NCBI GenBank assembly: GCA_031763025.1
Contig: JASSKH010000002.1
Coordinates: 1,480,929 to 1,544,928 of the forward strand
Direction: 5' to 3'
Origin: Macrocystis pyrifera
Taxonomy: Eukaryota > Sar > Phaeophyceae > Laminariales > Laminariaceae
DNA: 64,000 nucleotides
Numbering within the stretch: position 1 is the stretch's first letter; each line of letters starts with the position of its first letter. Shown here one piece after another: positions 47,001 to 58,954 of the stretch. The notes below the pieces were generated by a model. The model worked only from the letters and a program-made list of their open reading frames with translations. It was not told the DNA's origin and searched no databases. Position numbers and translations under genes: made by a program.

Positions 47001-47107
47001 AATACGGTGGACTTTGAGTAAACACGACCAAATATTGTTAGCAAAAATAGGTGAATATATAGGTGTATATGTATACCATAGGTCCTATTAACTACGGACC
47101 CCCGTAA
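47001..47107. mobile_element. R1 MITE
   Basis: Left arm diverged (ACGGTGGACTTTGAGTAA), right arm intact. Confidence 0.8.
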
Positions 47108-47136
47108 TAATAGCGTGTTTGTTATTCATACATGAT

Positions 47137-47237
47137 ATGGGGGACCGTAGTAAATAGGACAAAATGTTGTCACTAAAAATCGGTAAATATATAGGTATTT
47201 ATGTGTACCACAGGTCCCATTAACCATGGACCCCCGA
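47137..47237. mobile_element. R1 MITE
   Basis: Slightly truncated at both tips. Confidence 0.78.
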
Positions 47238-47495
47238 ACAGTACGTACGCACACTGCTGTGTCTGGACTGCTGGCGTGTGTGCGTCGTGCATTTCGTACC
47301 CAGTACGATGACACGTCACCGCGATGTCTACTCTCCTGTTGCTGCGACCCAACGTAGTACTCTGTGTCCTACCGTAGTTCTGCGACCACAAGAGCTTGCG
47401 CCTCTCTATGACGAACAGGAAGAGTCGGCACGGACACTGGCTGGGTGTGCTAGATGTCGACGGGCGGCAATAACGCACACATAAAACCCATTTTC
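47230..47495 (-). repeat. R5 dispersed repeat, diverged
   Basis: Shares TACCCAGTACGATGACACG, TAGTTCTGCGACCACAAGAG and CGGCACGGACACTGG with the other copies, but its ends differ; orientation is uncertain. Confidence 0.55.
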
Positions 47496-47526
47496 CCCTC
47501 AGCACCAGATACACTCTTTTTTCCAG

Positions 47527-47593
47527 ATGAGGACTTTGGTTTCGACACCGAAAACCACCTCGAAAACGCCTTCCTCCACGCGAGCGTGTTAAG
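47527..47593 (+). CDS. Exon-like stretch (4)
   Basis: TTTTTTCCAG|ATGAGG to TTAAG|GTGATG encodes DEDFGFDTENHLENAFLHAS. It has a good pyrimidine tract, acidic composition and both borders. No family recognised. Confidence 0.4.
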
Positions 47594-47798
47594 GTGATGC
47601 TGGGTTTTTTTTTTTTTTCCTTCCTGTGGATGTTCTTTGACTCCTTACGACCAGTAAAATTGAAAAAAAACGATAATCGATTTGCATCGGGGGGTGCCGA
47701 TTAGATTTGGAGAGATATTGTAAACCACCACGTGGAGCTGGTGTTTTCCGTCTGCAAAAAATATTAAACAACAGCAGTAGACCTTTACTCTAGTCTAG

Positions 47799-47992
47799 GC
47801 CTATCAAACCGGCGGCGGGCAGCGTCGTGCCGTCTGCTCGAGTGCCGTCTGCTCTACAAGCGCGTCCTCCTTGCCTTCTACCAGGATAAGACCCGTACAT
47901 CGGTAGAGCCCATGACTATCGAAAACTGGATTCGGTTGGTTGACACAAAAAAAAAATACCAGGCATATCTCTTCCTGCAAGCTGGCTTGTAA
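47799..47992 (+). CDS. Exon-like stretch ending in a stop with AATAAA (5)
   Basis: After TAGTCTAG| the frame reads CRLLECRLLYKRVLLAFYQ, then EPMTIENWIRLVDTKKKYQA and YLFLQAGL-stop. The TAA at 47990-47992 overlaps AATAAA, a possible polyadenylation signal, so this may be the last exon of a + strand gene. The phase does not fit the donor at 47593 directly. A further open piece at 48035-48092 (LTEEQVRNRVRENWAQNV) follows. Confidence 0.35.
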
Positions 47993-48256
47993 TAAAATGC
48001 TTTCCGTTTGCAAAAAAAAATATCACATTTGACGGAGGAGCAGGTCAGAAATCGGGTCCGGGAAAACTGGGCCCAGAACGTCACAGGAAGACCACTTGTT
48101 TGTGAAACATACACTCATGGTGTACACCTTCATGATAAAAACAGGGCGGGAAACGCTTGCGCTCGCCATTCTACCAGGTGGAACCCGACTTCTACTTTTT
48201 AAAGAAACGAAGTGACGCGAGATATTCATGATTTTGTGCACAAATATCGATTCTTA

Positions 48257-48373
48257 TCACCGGGGTCCATCGTTAATAGGACCTATGGTACACACGTAAA
48301 AACCTATAAAAACCTATATATTTACCTATTTTTGCTAACAATATTTGGTCCTATTAACTATGGTCCCCCGTAA
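48257..48373. mobile_element. R1 MITE
   Basis: Full-length copy with a small internal duplication (AAAACCTAT twice). Confidence 0.85.
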
Positions 48374-48774
48374 TAGCTAGATTTAATAGCGCGTTTCGGT
48401 GGACCACCCAAAACTTGCTTGATTCTATTCGTACAGCAGTGCCCTGGCGATCACAACTGAGGTCATGTTGGTTGCGTGTTTCAACGCGGTCCAAAGGCGA
48501 AATCAAAATTGGACAAATTGGATAATGTATCTTGTTGCCTCGATTTGTGGAGGTCAATATTTCGCGAGATAGTGCGCTCCTATTGATAGGCACCAGAGGC
48601 CACGCTATACACATGGTAGGTAAACTCGCACTAACGTTGTTTTGGCTTTTGACACATGCTAAGGTCAGAAATGCACCTAATTCGACCTTAAGGAGCTCTA
48701 TCCCATGGCGCCTACTCATACTGTTAATATATATATGTATATATATATTTTTCGTCATCATTTTTACTTTCTAG

Positions 48775-48900
48775 CTTAACTCGTAGGACATTTTACCCTC
48801 AGCGATCTTCTGGACAAGCCGTGGTTACAGGTGTCGTCCCTTCTCCCCCCCGGTACGTGCCTCTTATTTTTTGTCGCGCATAGGGTTCATATGTATAAAA
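48775..48900 (+). repeat. R6 dispersed repeat, truncated
   Basis: Shorter copy, frame lost, starting CTTAACTCGTAGGACATTTT. Confidence 0.68.
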
Positions 48901-49189
48901 AAATATTTAATATTTGCAAAAAACCAAAAAATAACATTTTCGACGATTTTGGGGTTAAGGAGCCCCGTCATTCAGACAATACTCAGCCAAAAAAAGTGCA
49001 ATATATCCCTAACGCTTACCTAGATCTCGCTCGTTTTCCTATTCTGTCTAGAAAAGACCAATGAGACGGCCGATATATCACTTTTGCTGCGCTCAATGCT
49101 TTCGGACCCGGTTGAGCTCTCGTGAGGAGCCAAGAAAACCCCTTTAGTACCGCAGTCCCGATTTGGGGACAAACCAGTCCTATGAGGGT

Positions 49190-49625
49190 CAAGGTAGCAC
49201 GGAGCTCAGAAAACAACAAGCCACCACCCCTACATACAAGATAGCGTGGAGCTCAGAAAACAACAAGCCACCGCCCCTACATACAAGGTAGCACGGAGCT
49301 CAGAAAACAACAAGCCACCAACCCCTTAAGGCAGCATGGAGCTCAGAGAACAACAAGCCACCGCCCCTGCATACAAGGTAGCATGGAGCTCGGAAAACAA
49401 CAAGCCACCACCCCTACATACAAGATAGCATGGAGCTAAGAAAACTACTACAAAGCCATCACCCCTGCATACAAGGTAGCATGGAGCTCAGAAAACAACA
49501 AGCCATCACCCCTACATACAAGGTACCTGGTAGCATGGAGCTCAGGAAAAACAAACAAACCATCACCCCTACATACAAGGTAGCACGGAGCTCAGAAAAC
49601 AAAAAGCCATCACCCCACAGGCGGC
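49190..49625. repeat. 46 bp minisatellite, about nine copies
   Basis: Unit starts GGTAGCATGGAGCTCAG, then AAAACAACAAGCCA and CACCCCTACATACAA. Copies are nearly identical, with small indels at 49320 and 49530. Confidence 0.95.
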
Positions 49626-50238
49626 ATTGTCTCCGAACCACCATTACTAGTGTTCCAGTTTAGTGGTAGCAGTTTACGGCCCTTTTTAGATATAGGGGTA
49701 TAGGAAGTTTCTGGCCATTTTTTTTCTTGTTTTGAAAAGAACTACCCAATAATAAACGTTTTTCTCGTAGCAAAAAATATTTTTCGTGCATGTCCCTGAA
49801 GGTCACATGGCTCGTCGGGTTGGCCTGTTCACATTTTTTCCATAAAGAAAACATGACAGCAGCTGTGAGCAGAGTAGCCAGCTAGCTCCTGTCCTTAAGT
49901 GATGCGCTCAAGAAAAATCTCGGTGCATCCTTAGCGAATAAATAGCACGCATCCGAAGCAACCGCCGGCTACGATGTACGATATTTTTTACTAGTAGTAT
50001 CATACTTCGTGCCATTTTTGGGCGGGAAAATCAGGAACGTTAACGCGCCAACATGAAGACTGAACGGTCCCCTACATTTCCGTCGAGAGTGGGACAAATA
50101 TGTCCCAAAATATAGTGACAATTTACACACTAATATCAATACCAAGCGGTCCTTCTATTTCCGCCCAAAGTTGCTGCTTCAACGCGAGACTTCATTTCAT
50201 CGAGCACGGCCGTAGTTCCAGAATATACTCTCTCTCAC

Positions 50239-50353
50239 CAGTCGGATCCGAGGACGTCCACGTAATAGCCCGCATCAAGAAGCTTTCCGAACAACGTGCG
50301 GAAGTTAGTGTGGGGGTGGTCGCCCAGCTTGTCGAGCATATCCGAATCGCCAC
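50239..50353 (-). CDS. MBTPS1: S1P exon, DHPHTNFRTLF
   Basis: The acceptor GGCAG|GTGGCG completes the Gly codon of the previous exon (phase 1). The exon reads GDSDMLDKLGDHPHTNFR, then AGYYVDVLG, matching human [26 protein letters not shown]. The donor is GACTG|GTGAGA, leaving phase 2. It precedes the largest intron of the gene (13.1 kb). Confidence 0.94.
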
Positions 50354-50475
50354 CTGCCGCCCCCCGCAAAAAAAATAAAAATAAAAAAAAACGAATCAAA
50401 ACAAAACAAAAAACGAGTCAAGCGGAGGTACGTACCCAAACGAAAAGATCCGAGCCACGCGTAGCTTAGCTACTG

Positions 50476-50690
50476 GCGGAGGACCATAGTAAATAGGACC
50501 TACGGTACACAAAAACAAAACTTTATATATTCCTATTTTCACTATTACGGGGTAATAGGACCTATGGTATACATAAAAACCTATATATTTACCCATTTTT
50601 ACTAACAAAATTTGGTCCCGTTAACTATGGACCCCCGTAATAGCAAATTTGGTCCTACTTACTACAGTATGGTCCCCCTAAATAACAGCG
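50476..50690. mobile_element. R1 inside R1
   Basis: Outer arms GGAGGACCATAGTAAAT and ACAGTATGGTCCCCCTA enclose a second copy at 50545-50641 with a shortened left arm (ACGGGGTAATAGGACC). Confidence 0.82.
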
Positions 50691-50737
50691 CAACCAAAGA
50701 TAGGTGCTAACGCTAACCATCTTAACTCTACTTATCA

Positions 50738-50850
50738 CGGTAAGAGGCCATGGTAAATAGGACCAAATATTGTTAGGAAAAATAGGTAAATGTATAGGGT
50801 TTTTTTTTTTTTGCATACCATAGGTCCCACTAACTATGGACCCCCGTCAT
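50738..50850. mobile_element. R1 MITE
   Basis: Left arm diverged (ACGGTAAGAGGCCATGG); the core carries a T run; right arm CCCCCGTCATAC. Confidence 0.78.
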
Positions 50851-50959
50851 ACTACTGCCGCCCCGTTTGGGGACAAACTGCTTGGAATTTGACCGAGTCG
50901 ATTGAATTGGGGTGTATCTGTAGTCATGCACGGCCGTAGTCGTAAGCAGGGGGGGGAGT

Positions 50960-51480
50960 GTACTACTCGTAGATAGGAGAGATGTGCTCGATATCATGCA
51001 TGGCCGTAGTCGTATGACCATAGACCTTCGCATCCCTACAATGCCGGGACGGAGCATGTCGGGTTTTTTCACCGACCAGGCAGACATTGCTTGCACCATG
51101 CTCGAAGCGCCGTGAGGTGTCCGGCGAGTCGCATGAAGGGTGAGCTGCATCCTACTAAGAACCGCTTGATTGAGGCAGACTTTCAAGCATATGGATGACA
51201 GCTTCAATGAGTTAGTTTAATTTCCGGTGTGGCCACTTTCAGAGACAGCAATGGGAGTACTATGCAACTGCCTCTTGGGTGCCTTACCTTGAACACTACG
51301 TGATACGATCGATTCCCTTGTGCAGAGTAAAGGTTCTCTACTTCGCACAAATGATCTATAACTAGACGGCCAGCTGTGGGCGACCGCCAAAAAAAAAACG
51401 GTACCCTGGATGTCTAGCTCACGTAGTGAGCGGCGTGTTTTACAGTGTCGTTGCCAACCGACGCCAACCCAACCCATATA
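50960..51480 (+). mobile_element. R2 element, near full length
   Basis: It starts near a short G run at 50948 and ends CCAACCCAACCCATATA. Closest to the copy at 31533. Confidence 0.82.
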
Positions 51481-51531
51481 TTATATATATAATAGGAGGG
51501 GGGCGTGAGCAGGGGCGGGGGGGGGGGGGGT

Positions 51532-52135
51532 ACTCATTATGGTGCATGGCCGTAGTCGTATGAGCATAGACCATCGCATCCCTACTATGACGGGACGGAG
51601 CACGCCGGGTTTTCACCGACCAAGCAGGCATTGCTTGCTTGCACCAAGCGCGAAGCGCCGTGAGGTGTTGGGCGAGTCGCATGAAGAGCAACCTACTAAT
51701 AACCGCTCTTGACGGGGATTTTCTTGCATATGGATGACAGCGTCAATGAATTGACATGTTTTCTGGTCTGGCCACTTCCTGAGACAGCAACGGGTCTACT
51801 ATTACGGGGGTCCATAGTTAACAGGACCTATGGTACACATAAAAACCATATATTTCCCTATTTTTACCAACAAAATTTGGTCCCGTTAACTATGGACCCC
51901 CGTAATATATAACTGCCCCATGGGTGCCTTATTACCATATACACACTGTGTGGTACGATCATCCCCCTTGCTTTGTGCGGAGTAAAGGTTCTCCCCGAAC
52001 AAAAAATGATCCGACTCGACCTCCAGCCGTGGTGACCGCCAAAACTCTAATAGCGGTACCCTGGCTGTCTAGTTCACGCAGCGAGAGGAGTGTTTTATAG
52101 CGTCGTCGCCAAACAAGGCCAACCCAACCTGTATA
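51532..52135 (+). mobile_element. R2 element interrupted by R1
   Basis: It starts after a G run and is split by the R1 at 51802-51905. It ends CCAACCCAACCTGTAT, directly after the previous R2 copy. Confidence 0.82.
51802..51905. mobile_element. R1 MITE inserted in R2
   Basis: Full-length, well-preserved copy interrupting the R2 element at 51532-52135. Confidence 0.9.
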
Positions 52136-52165
52136 TATGTATATATATACCAGGTATACAACATA

Positions 52166-52196
<31 letters not shown>

Positions 52197-52365
52197 ACTC
52201 GATAGGAGAGATGTACTCGATCTCATGCATGGCCGTAGTCGTATTGGGGGGGGGGGGGGGTATGGCGGAATCAGAGGTGGGGCAGGCGGACGAAATATTG
52301 GGAACGAGGGACGACACACTGGGGGAGGTGGGAGGACTGACTCTGTCGTGCTCCGGATTTCTCAC

Positions 52366-52537
52366 CGAGGTAATCTCTGGGAACGTATGCTGGCGGGTAC
52401 GGGACGTTGTGAAACTGATCCCAGAGCAGTCGCCGGCGTCTCGGCGGGGTCCCGATGACGCTGGCAGTTATGGGGAGAATCGCTGTGGTCGTCCGGGGAT
52501 GTGTCTCTCCCGTCCCCGCTTCCGATTCGATCACCAC
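52366..52537 (-). CDS. MBTPS1: S1P exon, TPPRRRRLLWDQFHN
   Basis: It starts after GCAAG| with VVIESEAG in phase 0. It continues to ITASVIGTPPRRRRLLWDQF and YPPAYVPRDYL, matching the S1P block [28 protein letters not shown]. The donor is CTCG|GTGAGA, leaving phase 1. The 5' border is uncertain by one base; phase demands 172 bp. The upstream intron edge is an unbroken G run of about 35 bases. Confidence 0.93.
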
Positions 52538-52559
52538 CTTGCGGTAAGAGGATCAGCAA

Positions 52560-52597
<38 letters not shown>

Positions 52598-52649
52598 AGG
52601 GAGGGGCAAGCGGACACGAAACAAACTAAGCAAGGCTGTTTGTTCGCGG

Positions 52650-52840
52650 GTCCGGTCAAAACTCGCGGGTCGGGTCGGTCTGGTCGGATGAGGGCATCTC
52701 CTGACGCGACAACATCAGACCAGACTCGACCCGACACCTGATTCGTGAGATTTCGAATGCCTCCTGACCCGGCTCGATCCGATGCGACCCGACCCGATCC
52801 GACCCGACCCGATCCGACCCGACCCGAACCGATGGTAGAC
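52650..52840. repeat. R4 GGGTC fold-back
   Basis: CGCGGGTCGGGTCGG..CCCGACCCGATCCGACCC with AGATTTCGAATGCCTCCTGA. Confidence 0.82.
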
Positions 52841-53417
52841 GGCGATTTCTGACAAGTGATAAGACGAGGGGTGACACTCTTTCGCCGTAAGATTCTGACT
52901 GCGTGAGTCATTATCGAGTGTTTTACATTAACAAACCTTTCGCATACCCTGACCCGGTCCATGGGATTGTTCCACAGACCATGTGCAGATCATCTACAGA
53001 TCATTCCCACAGTTCACGACCTGGATCTTTCAAGGCAGACATGTTCCCGACCTTTGTATGATCTGTCAATAGTAAGTTCATGTTTCCGGGGTTGTATCTG
53101 TACCATGCACAGATCTTGCACGACCTCTCACGACGGCCGCCGAGGAACTAGACCATCTAGATGATCTACCTGTGTCTGTAGATAGATCATCCGAGGTGTG
53201 AAAACTTGCTCTATTGTATCATTAATAGCAGCGTAGTTGTAGACACATGGATCATCGTCTGCCTGGTCTGTCTGTCTAAGATGGCGAACTTGCCTTCTTT
53301 TTATCACAAGGTCAGGCTCATGGTGAGGCACCGTAAAAAGATCGTTTCTTCAGCGCTCGCTTCCCTCGACAACACAACGACGGCTAAATAAAGTCCAATA
53401 CTATATTTTCCTGAGAA

Positions 53418-53574
<157 letters not shown>

Positions 53575-53662
53575 GACATCCCCCCTTGTTCGGCACGTAT
53601 CGTCAACCTTCCCCGTTTTTTTTTCTGCGGAAACCTCGTTTTTTCTGGAAAAAACCCGTTTT

Positions 53663-53698
<36 letters not shown>

Positions 53699-53948
53699 GT
53701 TTTTTTTTTTTTTTCTGGAAAAACCCCGTTTTTTTTTGCTGGAAAAAAACGAACGCCTTAAAAAAATGATCGCATTCCTGCGCGCTTTCAACGCTCGCGC
53801 ACGGTTTCCCCCCGCACATGCACCCGCCGTATTTGGTCCCCATTGGTATGTTCCCCCGAAACAACACACACCCGCGGTGGACCTGGCAACGGTGTGTCCC
53901 CGTATATATGTATACACGGCATCTTCGGTTCCCATTGCTATGACACAC

Positions 53949-54054
53949 CTGGGGGGCCATAGTAAATAGGACCTACGGCACACACAAAAACCGATATATT
54001 TCCCTATTTTTATCAACAATACTTGGTCCTATTTACTATGGTTCCCCCGAAATA
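53949..54054. mobile_element. R1 MITE
   Basis: Copy with worn tips (CTGGGGGGCCATAG and GGTTCCCCCGAAAT). Confidence 0.8.
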
Positions 54055-54821
54055 AAAAGTTGTGAATCGCCGGGATGTGTAAAGGCCATCTTTGCTTCTC
54101 CGGGATGGTAATACACGAGATGATGAATTGCTTGGTCAAAAAACTTGACCGAGGTTTTGGTTGTCTTGCGGTTTTGTTGGGGATTTACGAGCGATGCGTA
54201 ATATATATATGTAGCAGTCCTCCTTTTTTTTCCCGTCATGCTGGAACAATTCACAACCGCGGACGGGCTACGATCTACTTCGAAGTACAAGATCTGTGCC
54301 CATAACCTGCCGTCTATCATATGTTGTGTATGATCTGAACGCCATAGTAGGACATATTCAACACGATGAACATGGTGCTACTGCTGCTGTAGATCGTGCG
54401 GGGTACACGGCAGATCATACAGATCACACATATCACACCGATCATTCGGATCATACAGACTATACAGACCATACAGACTGCATAAATCATACGCACCATG
54501 GCTACATCTTCCCTGAATTATCTAGATCATGATGTGAGAACGATTTGTAGATGATCTGTCCGTTGCTTCATCGCGGCTGAAAAACAATTTCAAAAACCTT
54601 GGGACATGTCATGGCTTCCTTCTTCACCATCCAAGATCTTTCAAGGAAAATCGAAACGGTCGAAACTAGCGTTGCCCGCTGGGACCTGCATGGCCTGCAT
54701 GATCTAGCACATGCTCCCTCGCGGGACGGATCTGTACTAAGCGAGTCCTCCACAATCTGATGATCGGAAACCAAAATAAATGAAAAAAAAAAACAAAACA
54801 AAAAAACGAGTACGTGCTCAC

Positions 54822-54894
54822 CTCCAGCACCCCGCGAACAATCCCTTCAAAATCCCTCCGGGAGTGCGACACCCTCAGCTTGACAGCCAGGTAC
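54822..54894 (-). CDS. MBTPS1: S1P short exon, GYLAVKLRVS
   Basis: A 73 bp exon between TTCAG|GTACCTGG and CTGGAG|GTGAGC. With the two bases left by the previous exon it reads G-YLAVKLRVSHSRRDFEGIV and ends VLE in phase 0. It corresponds to human S1P YLAISISVTKKAASWEGIA. Both borders are strong consensus sites. Confidence 0.92.
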
Positions 54895-55689
54895 CTGAAC
54901 AGGGAACAACGCACGGCATCGGACAGTCAGTTCAGATCGTATCCCTATTGCCTGATCCGTGTACCTGCAGATCATTCTGGACCGGGATAGATCCCTGATC
55001 TATGCTCGGGTGATAGAATATGCCGGATCTTCAACAGTGCATCACGTTTGCTGGCTGGGACCTGTGGCATCTGCATGATCTAACACACGTTTATCTGGAG
55101 GGATCTGTATGATCTGCAGATATCGTGCACAGCATGTACTGTAGGAACTCGTTGGGAGTGGACGGTCGCTAGCCGAGCCATTCGCCGGACTAGCTGCGCT
55201 TTTCGCTAGATCTCCGCTATCTCTTCGTGTAGGCGATGGTACGGGGTACACGGGTCGTAGCCTTCCCTGTTTCTTTCTCCCCGCTATACAGCCCGTACTC
55301 TGACCAAGTGATGGACACAGGGACACAACTTACTTTCACACGTCCGACAGAAAGATCACTATTGACAGATAGATCATCTACATATCCCAACCTGGCGTTT
55401 CGACGTGGTGCTGCCGTGCACGATGTGAACACATATCAGGAAAACACGTACATGGTAGATCATGCAGACCATGGTATACTAGTGTTCTTACTCGGCAACA
55501 TGAGCTGATAGATCACACCGATCAGGAATACATCTGCACTAGAAAGATCCAAGTCATGGAGTGGATATCGGCGATCCAGATCATGATGCTGTCCCAGCTC
55601 AAATAGCTCATGATCTATCTGATCTGTCTACAGATAGATCATCTAGATCCTGTTCTGCGGTTAGGAGATGATGTGCAACACAAGTATAC

Positions 55690-56430
55690 TGCACTCTAGA
55701 CCTTCTACAGATAGATCGTCCACAGATATATCATCTACAGATCGATCGTATACATATATATCACCTACAGGTATACAATCTACAGAGAGATTATCTACAG
55801 ATATATGATCTACAGATCGATCGTCTACAGATATATCACCTACAGGTATACAATCTACAGATATATCATCTACAGATCGATCGTCTACAGACAAATCACC
55901 TACAGGTAGATCATCTACAGATAGATCATCTACAGATGGATCATCTACACATAGATCGTCTACACATAGATCGTCTACAGACAAATCACCTACAGGTATA
56001 CAATCTACAGATATATCATTTACAGATATATCATCTACATATATCATTTACAGATATATCATCTACAGATCGATCGTCTACAGGCAGATCACCTACAGGT
56101 AGATCATCTACAGATAGATCATCTACAGATAGATCATCTACAGATGTATCATCTACAGATCGATCGTCTACAGATGTATCATCTACAGATCGATCGTCTA
56201 CAGATGTATCATCTACAGATAGATTATTTACAGATAGATCATTTACAGATAGATCATTTACAGATAGATCATTTACAGAGCGATCATCTACAGATATATC
56301 ATCTACAGATAGATCATCTACAGATCGATCATCTACAGATCGATCGTCTACAGATAGATCGTCCACAGATAGATCGTCTACAGATATAGATCATCTACAG
56401 ATAGTTCATTTACGGATAGATCCTCTATTT
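55690..56430. repeat. R7-type minisatellite, (ATCTACAGATAG)n
   Basis: About 60 copies of a 12 bp unit with GATCGATCG and TATATC variants. The S/T/D-rich frames are artefacts. Confidence 0.97.
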
Positions 56431-56729
56431 CCTCACCTGCCGTTGCGAGATGTTGTGCAGGATCTGTGTAGGTACAGATCCAACCCCCGCCCCCATTTGC
56501 CGACAAAATCATCTTTGAAATAGTATATTATCACTCTCACCGTCGTTCGAAGGGGGTGTGTTATTTTATCGCCCGGTGTGTTTATATTATCACCCGGTGT
56601 TATCTGACCACACAAAGTGGTACCATAACGTGCGGTCTTATCTTATCGCACGGTGTGTTATCTCACCACACACGGTGTGCTACCTTATCACCCGGTGTGT
56701 TACCTTATCACCCGTGTGCTATAACTCAC

Positions 56730-56923
56730 CCAGACCACGGCCAAAGAACGTCGGGGAAGTCCGCTTCCAGCTTCAAAACGTCGCGGCCGAGGCCGCCGCT
56801 TCCTTTCGGGCCCCCCGGTTCGTCCTCTTCTTTCCACGTCAGACTGGTGATATAGCCGGTAACGCCCATTCCGTTAGCGATGGTGACGTTGAAGAGGGTT
56901 GGCATCGCGCCATAATACAGCGA
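56730..56923 (-). CDS. MBTPS1: S1P exon, YYGAMPT to VLWPWSG
   Basis: The acceptor AACCAG|TCG joins the previous exon to give RQ-SLYYGAMPTLFNVTIANG, followed by GMGVTGYI and DVLWPWSG, all S1P landmarks. The donor is TCTGG|GTGAGT, leaving phase 2. The segment between GYI and VLWPWSG is Gly/Glu-rich and looks lineage-specific. Two decayed copies of the 5' part of this exon, each with its acceptor, lie in the intron upstream at 57028-57150 and 57181-57241. Confidence 0.93.
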
Positions 56924-56949
56924 CTGGTTCGCGAGCGGCACATTACATG

Positions 56950-56984
<35 letters not shown>

Positions 56985-57027
56985 AGAACAAAACAGAAAA
57001 CCCGGGAAAGCGAGAGCATCAAGAGGT

Positions 57028-57150
57028 CCACGTCAGGACGGTGATGCATCCGGTATCGGCCATTCCGTTGGCGATGGTGACGTCGAAGAGGGTGTCGCCA
57101 TCGCGCCATAACACAGCGGCTGGTTCGCGAGCGGCACATATAAATAACAA
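57028..57150 (-). pseudogene. Decayed tandem duplicate of S1P exon (copy B)
   Basis: Near-copy of the functional exon start at 56923, including the polypyrimidine tract and the CGAACCAG acceptor. It reads LCYGAMAT and then leaves frame. Relative to the real exon it has two extra bases after GCGATG and no matching downstream half. It is most likely a tandem duplication that decayed. If spliced in, it would disrupt the protein. Confidence 0.75.
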
Positions 57151-57180
57151 ATAACACAAAAAACAGAACGCAGTAAACAG

Positions 57181-57241
57181 AAGGCATGGGGAGAGTCGGC
57201 ATTACGCCATAACGTAGTGCCTGATTCGCGAGCGGCACATC
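57181..57241 (-). pseudogene. Decayed tandem duplicate of S1P exon (copy A)
   Basis: Third, shortest copy of the same exon start. It reads ALRYGVMPTLP after a CGAATCAG acceptor and then breaks off. It is separated from copy B by an A/C-rich stretch resembling the intron 5' of the true exon, so the duplicated unit was acceptor plus exon start. Confidence 0.7.
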
Positions 57242-57859
57242 ATGAAAAAAAACAAAACAGACAGACAGACAGACAGACAGACAGAAAGCGACGCGGGAGG
57301 CAGAAAGCAAGCCACAAAAAAAACAAGAAACCCCCCCCCCCCCCCCCAACTATTATGTGTGGCATACTTGGAAACAAAACAAAACAAAAAAACTGGTACA
57401 AAATATTGAAGCACGCGCGCGCGCGGCACGAGTAAAAGTCGTGTCTCCGGGTGGGAGTGGTGCAACTCGCACGACGACACGATCACCAACATGTTTTCTG
57501 CATTGTGTAAAGACCTTGCACAGCACCTCACAACACCAGAATAGGGTCTACATGATCTGCAGTAGATCAGATCTGAATGGTGATCTATCTAACTATCTAT
57601 CTATCTATCCATCCATCCATCTATCTACTGCATATTGTGTATGTATATTTATCAGTATATTGATCTGCTGTAGCTATTCATCTATCTATCTACCTATCGA
57701 TTTATTTACTGTATCTAAAACGATATAAAAACAGTTCATCACTTTCAAGATTGTTACCACGAAAGGGGGCCTGCATAGCATACCCCTGGTACTAATCAAC
57801 GCCAATCAGGATCGAGTATCCTTGGTAAAAAAAATGGAATACGGTTGTTTGCGTGTAAA

Positions 57860-57898
57860 TGATGGGTCCTGATTACTGTGGTCCTCCGTACTAGATGA
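57860..57898. mobile_element. R1 right-end remnant
   Basis: Only GGGTCCTGATTACTGTGG with TCCTCCGTACTAG remains. Confidence 0.55.
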
Positions 57899-58129
57899 TC
57901 TAGATCATGATCTATCTGTGTACATGATCTGCAGTACATGTATAGGCGTCTGTGTATGTGATGAGCCCTTCCGTGGTAGATTATCTAGACCCTAACCTGC
58001 CGTTGGACGGATAGATCATGTATAGATAGATCACCTACAGATATATCGTCTAGATAATATATATATATACATCTACTCCAGATCCTCCACAAATTTCGCA
58101 ACGACCGGTGAGGAACTGTAGATGATCCA

Positions 58130-58350
<221 letters not shown>

Positions 58351-58689
58351 TGATCTGTCCGCCCGAGGTGTGCAAACAAAGACAAAGCGACAAAAGAAAC
58401 AAACGTCGGAGGAAAAACTCGCAAAAATCTTGAAAAAAAAAAAAACAAACAGGGCTTATCCACGAATCATTACTCGAGCAGACGAATCGGGTCACGAAAT
58501 AATTTGCGTTCGTGATGTACGGGAAAAGCCGACCAATCAGATCAACATGGGTTGTTGTACGACAACAACTCGATCATGAGATCGACAGTACCAGCCCCAC
58601 CGCCGGGAGCACCCACAGGCCTCGGTGGTCCCTTCCGCACGCGCATGAGAACCGCCCCCTTTCGCATCTGACCCCCCTTTGACCAGCGG

Positions 58690-58815
58690 GGAGGTCTTTT
58701 AAACCTCACGGATCGGGTCGGGTCGGGTCGGGTCGGATCAGGAGGTAATCGGAATTCCACGGGTCGGGTCTCGTCGGGTCTCGTCGGGTCTCGTCGGGTC
58801 GGGTTTGGTGAGACC
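58690..58815. repeat. R4 repeat, one-armed
   Basis: GGATCGGGTCGGGTCGGGTC and a (GGGTCTCGTC)n second arm in the same sense. Confidence 0.75.
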
Positions 58816-58954
58816 CCATCCCTGTTAAACAACAGACCAGACCATGAACAGATAATTCCCACTTGGTGACCTAGATCTTTCGAGGCAGACAGATAGATCA
58901 TACGTTCCCTATCTTGTACGAATATTGTTTCCTCTTCTTTTTTTTTCTCTGTTT

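Noticed and set aside
49190-49625. CRISPR-like regular repeat (46 bp)
   Set aside because: No unique spacers between units; nuclear eukaryotic context; a simple minisatellite. The same applies to 63010-64000.
50960-52135. Two adjacent R2 copies in the same orientation, like paired terminal repeats
   Set aside because: They lie back to back with only about 50 bp between them, and R2 also occurs singly elsewhere. No reverse transcriptase, integrase or capsid coding was seen.
55661-56523. Long open frames with SSTDRSSTD or DDLSVDD repeats on opposite strands
   Set aside because: Both strands of the same 12 bp minisatellite are open, so neither is evidence of coding.
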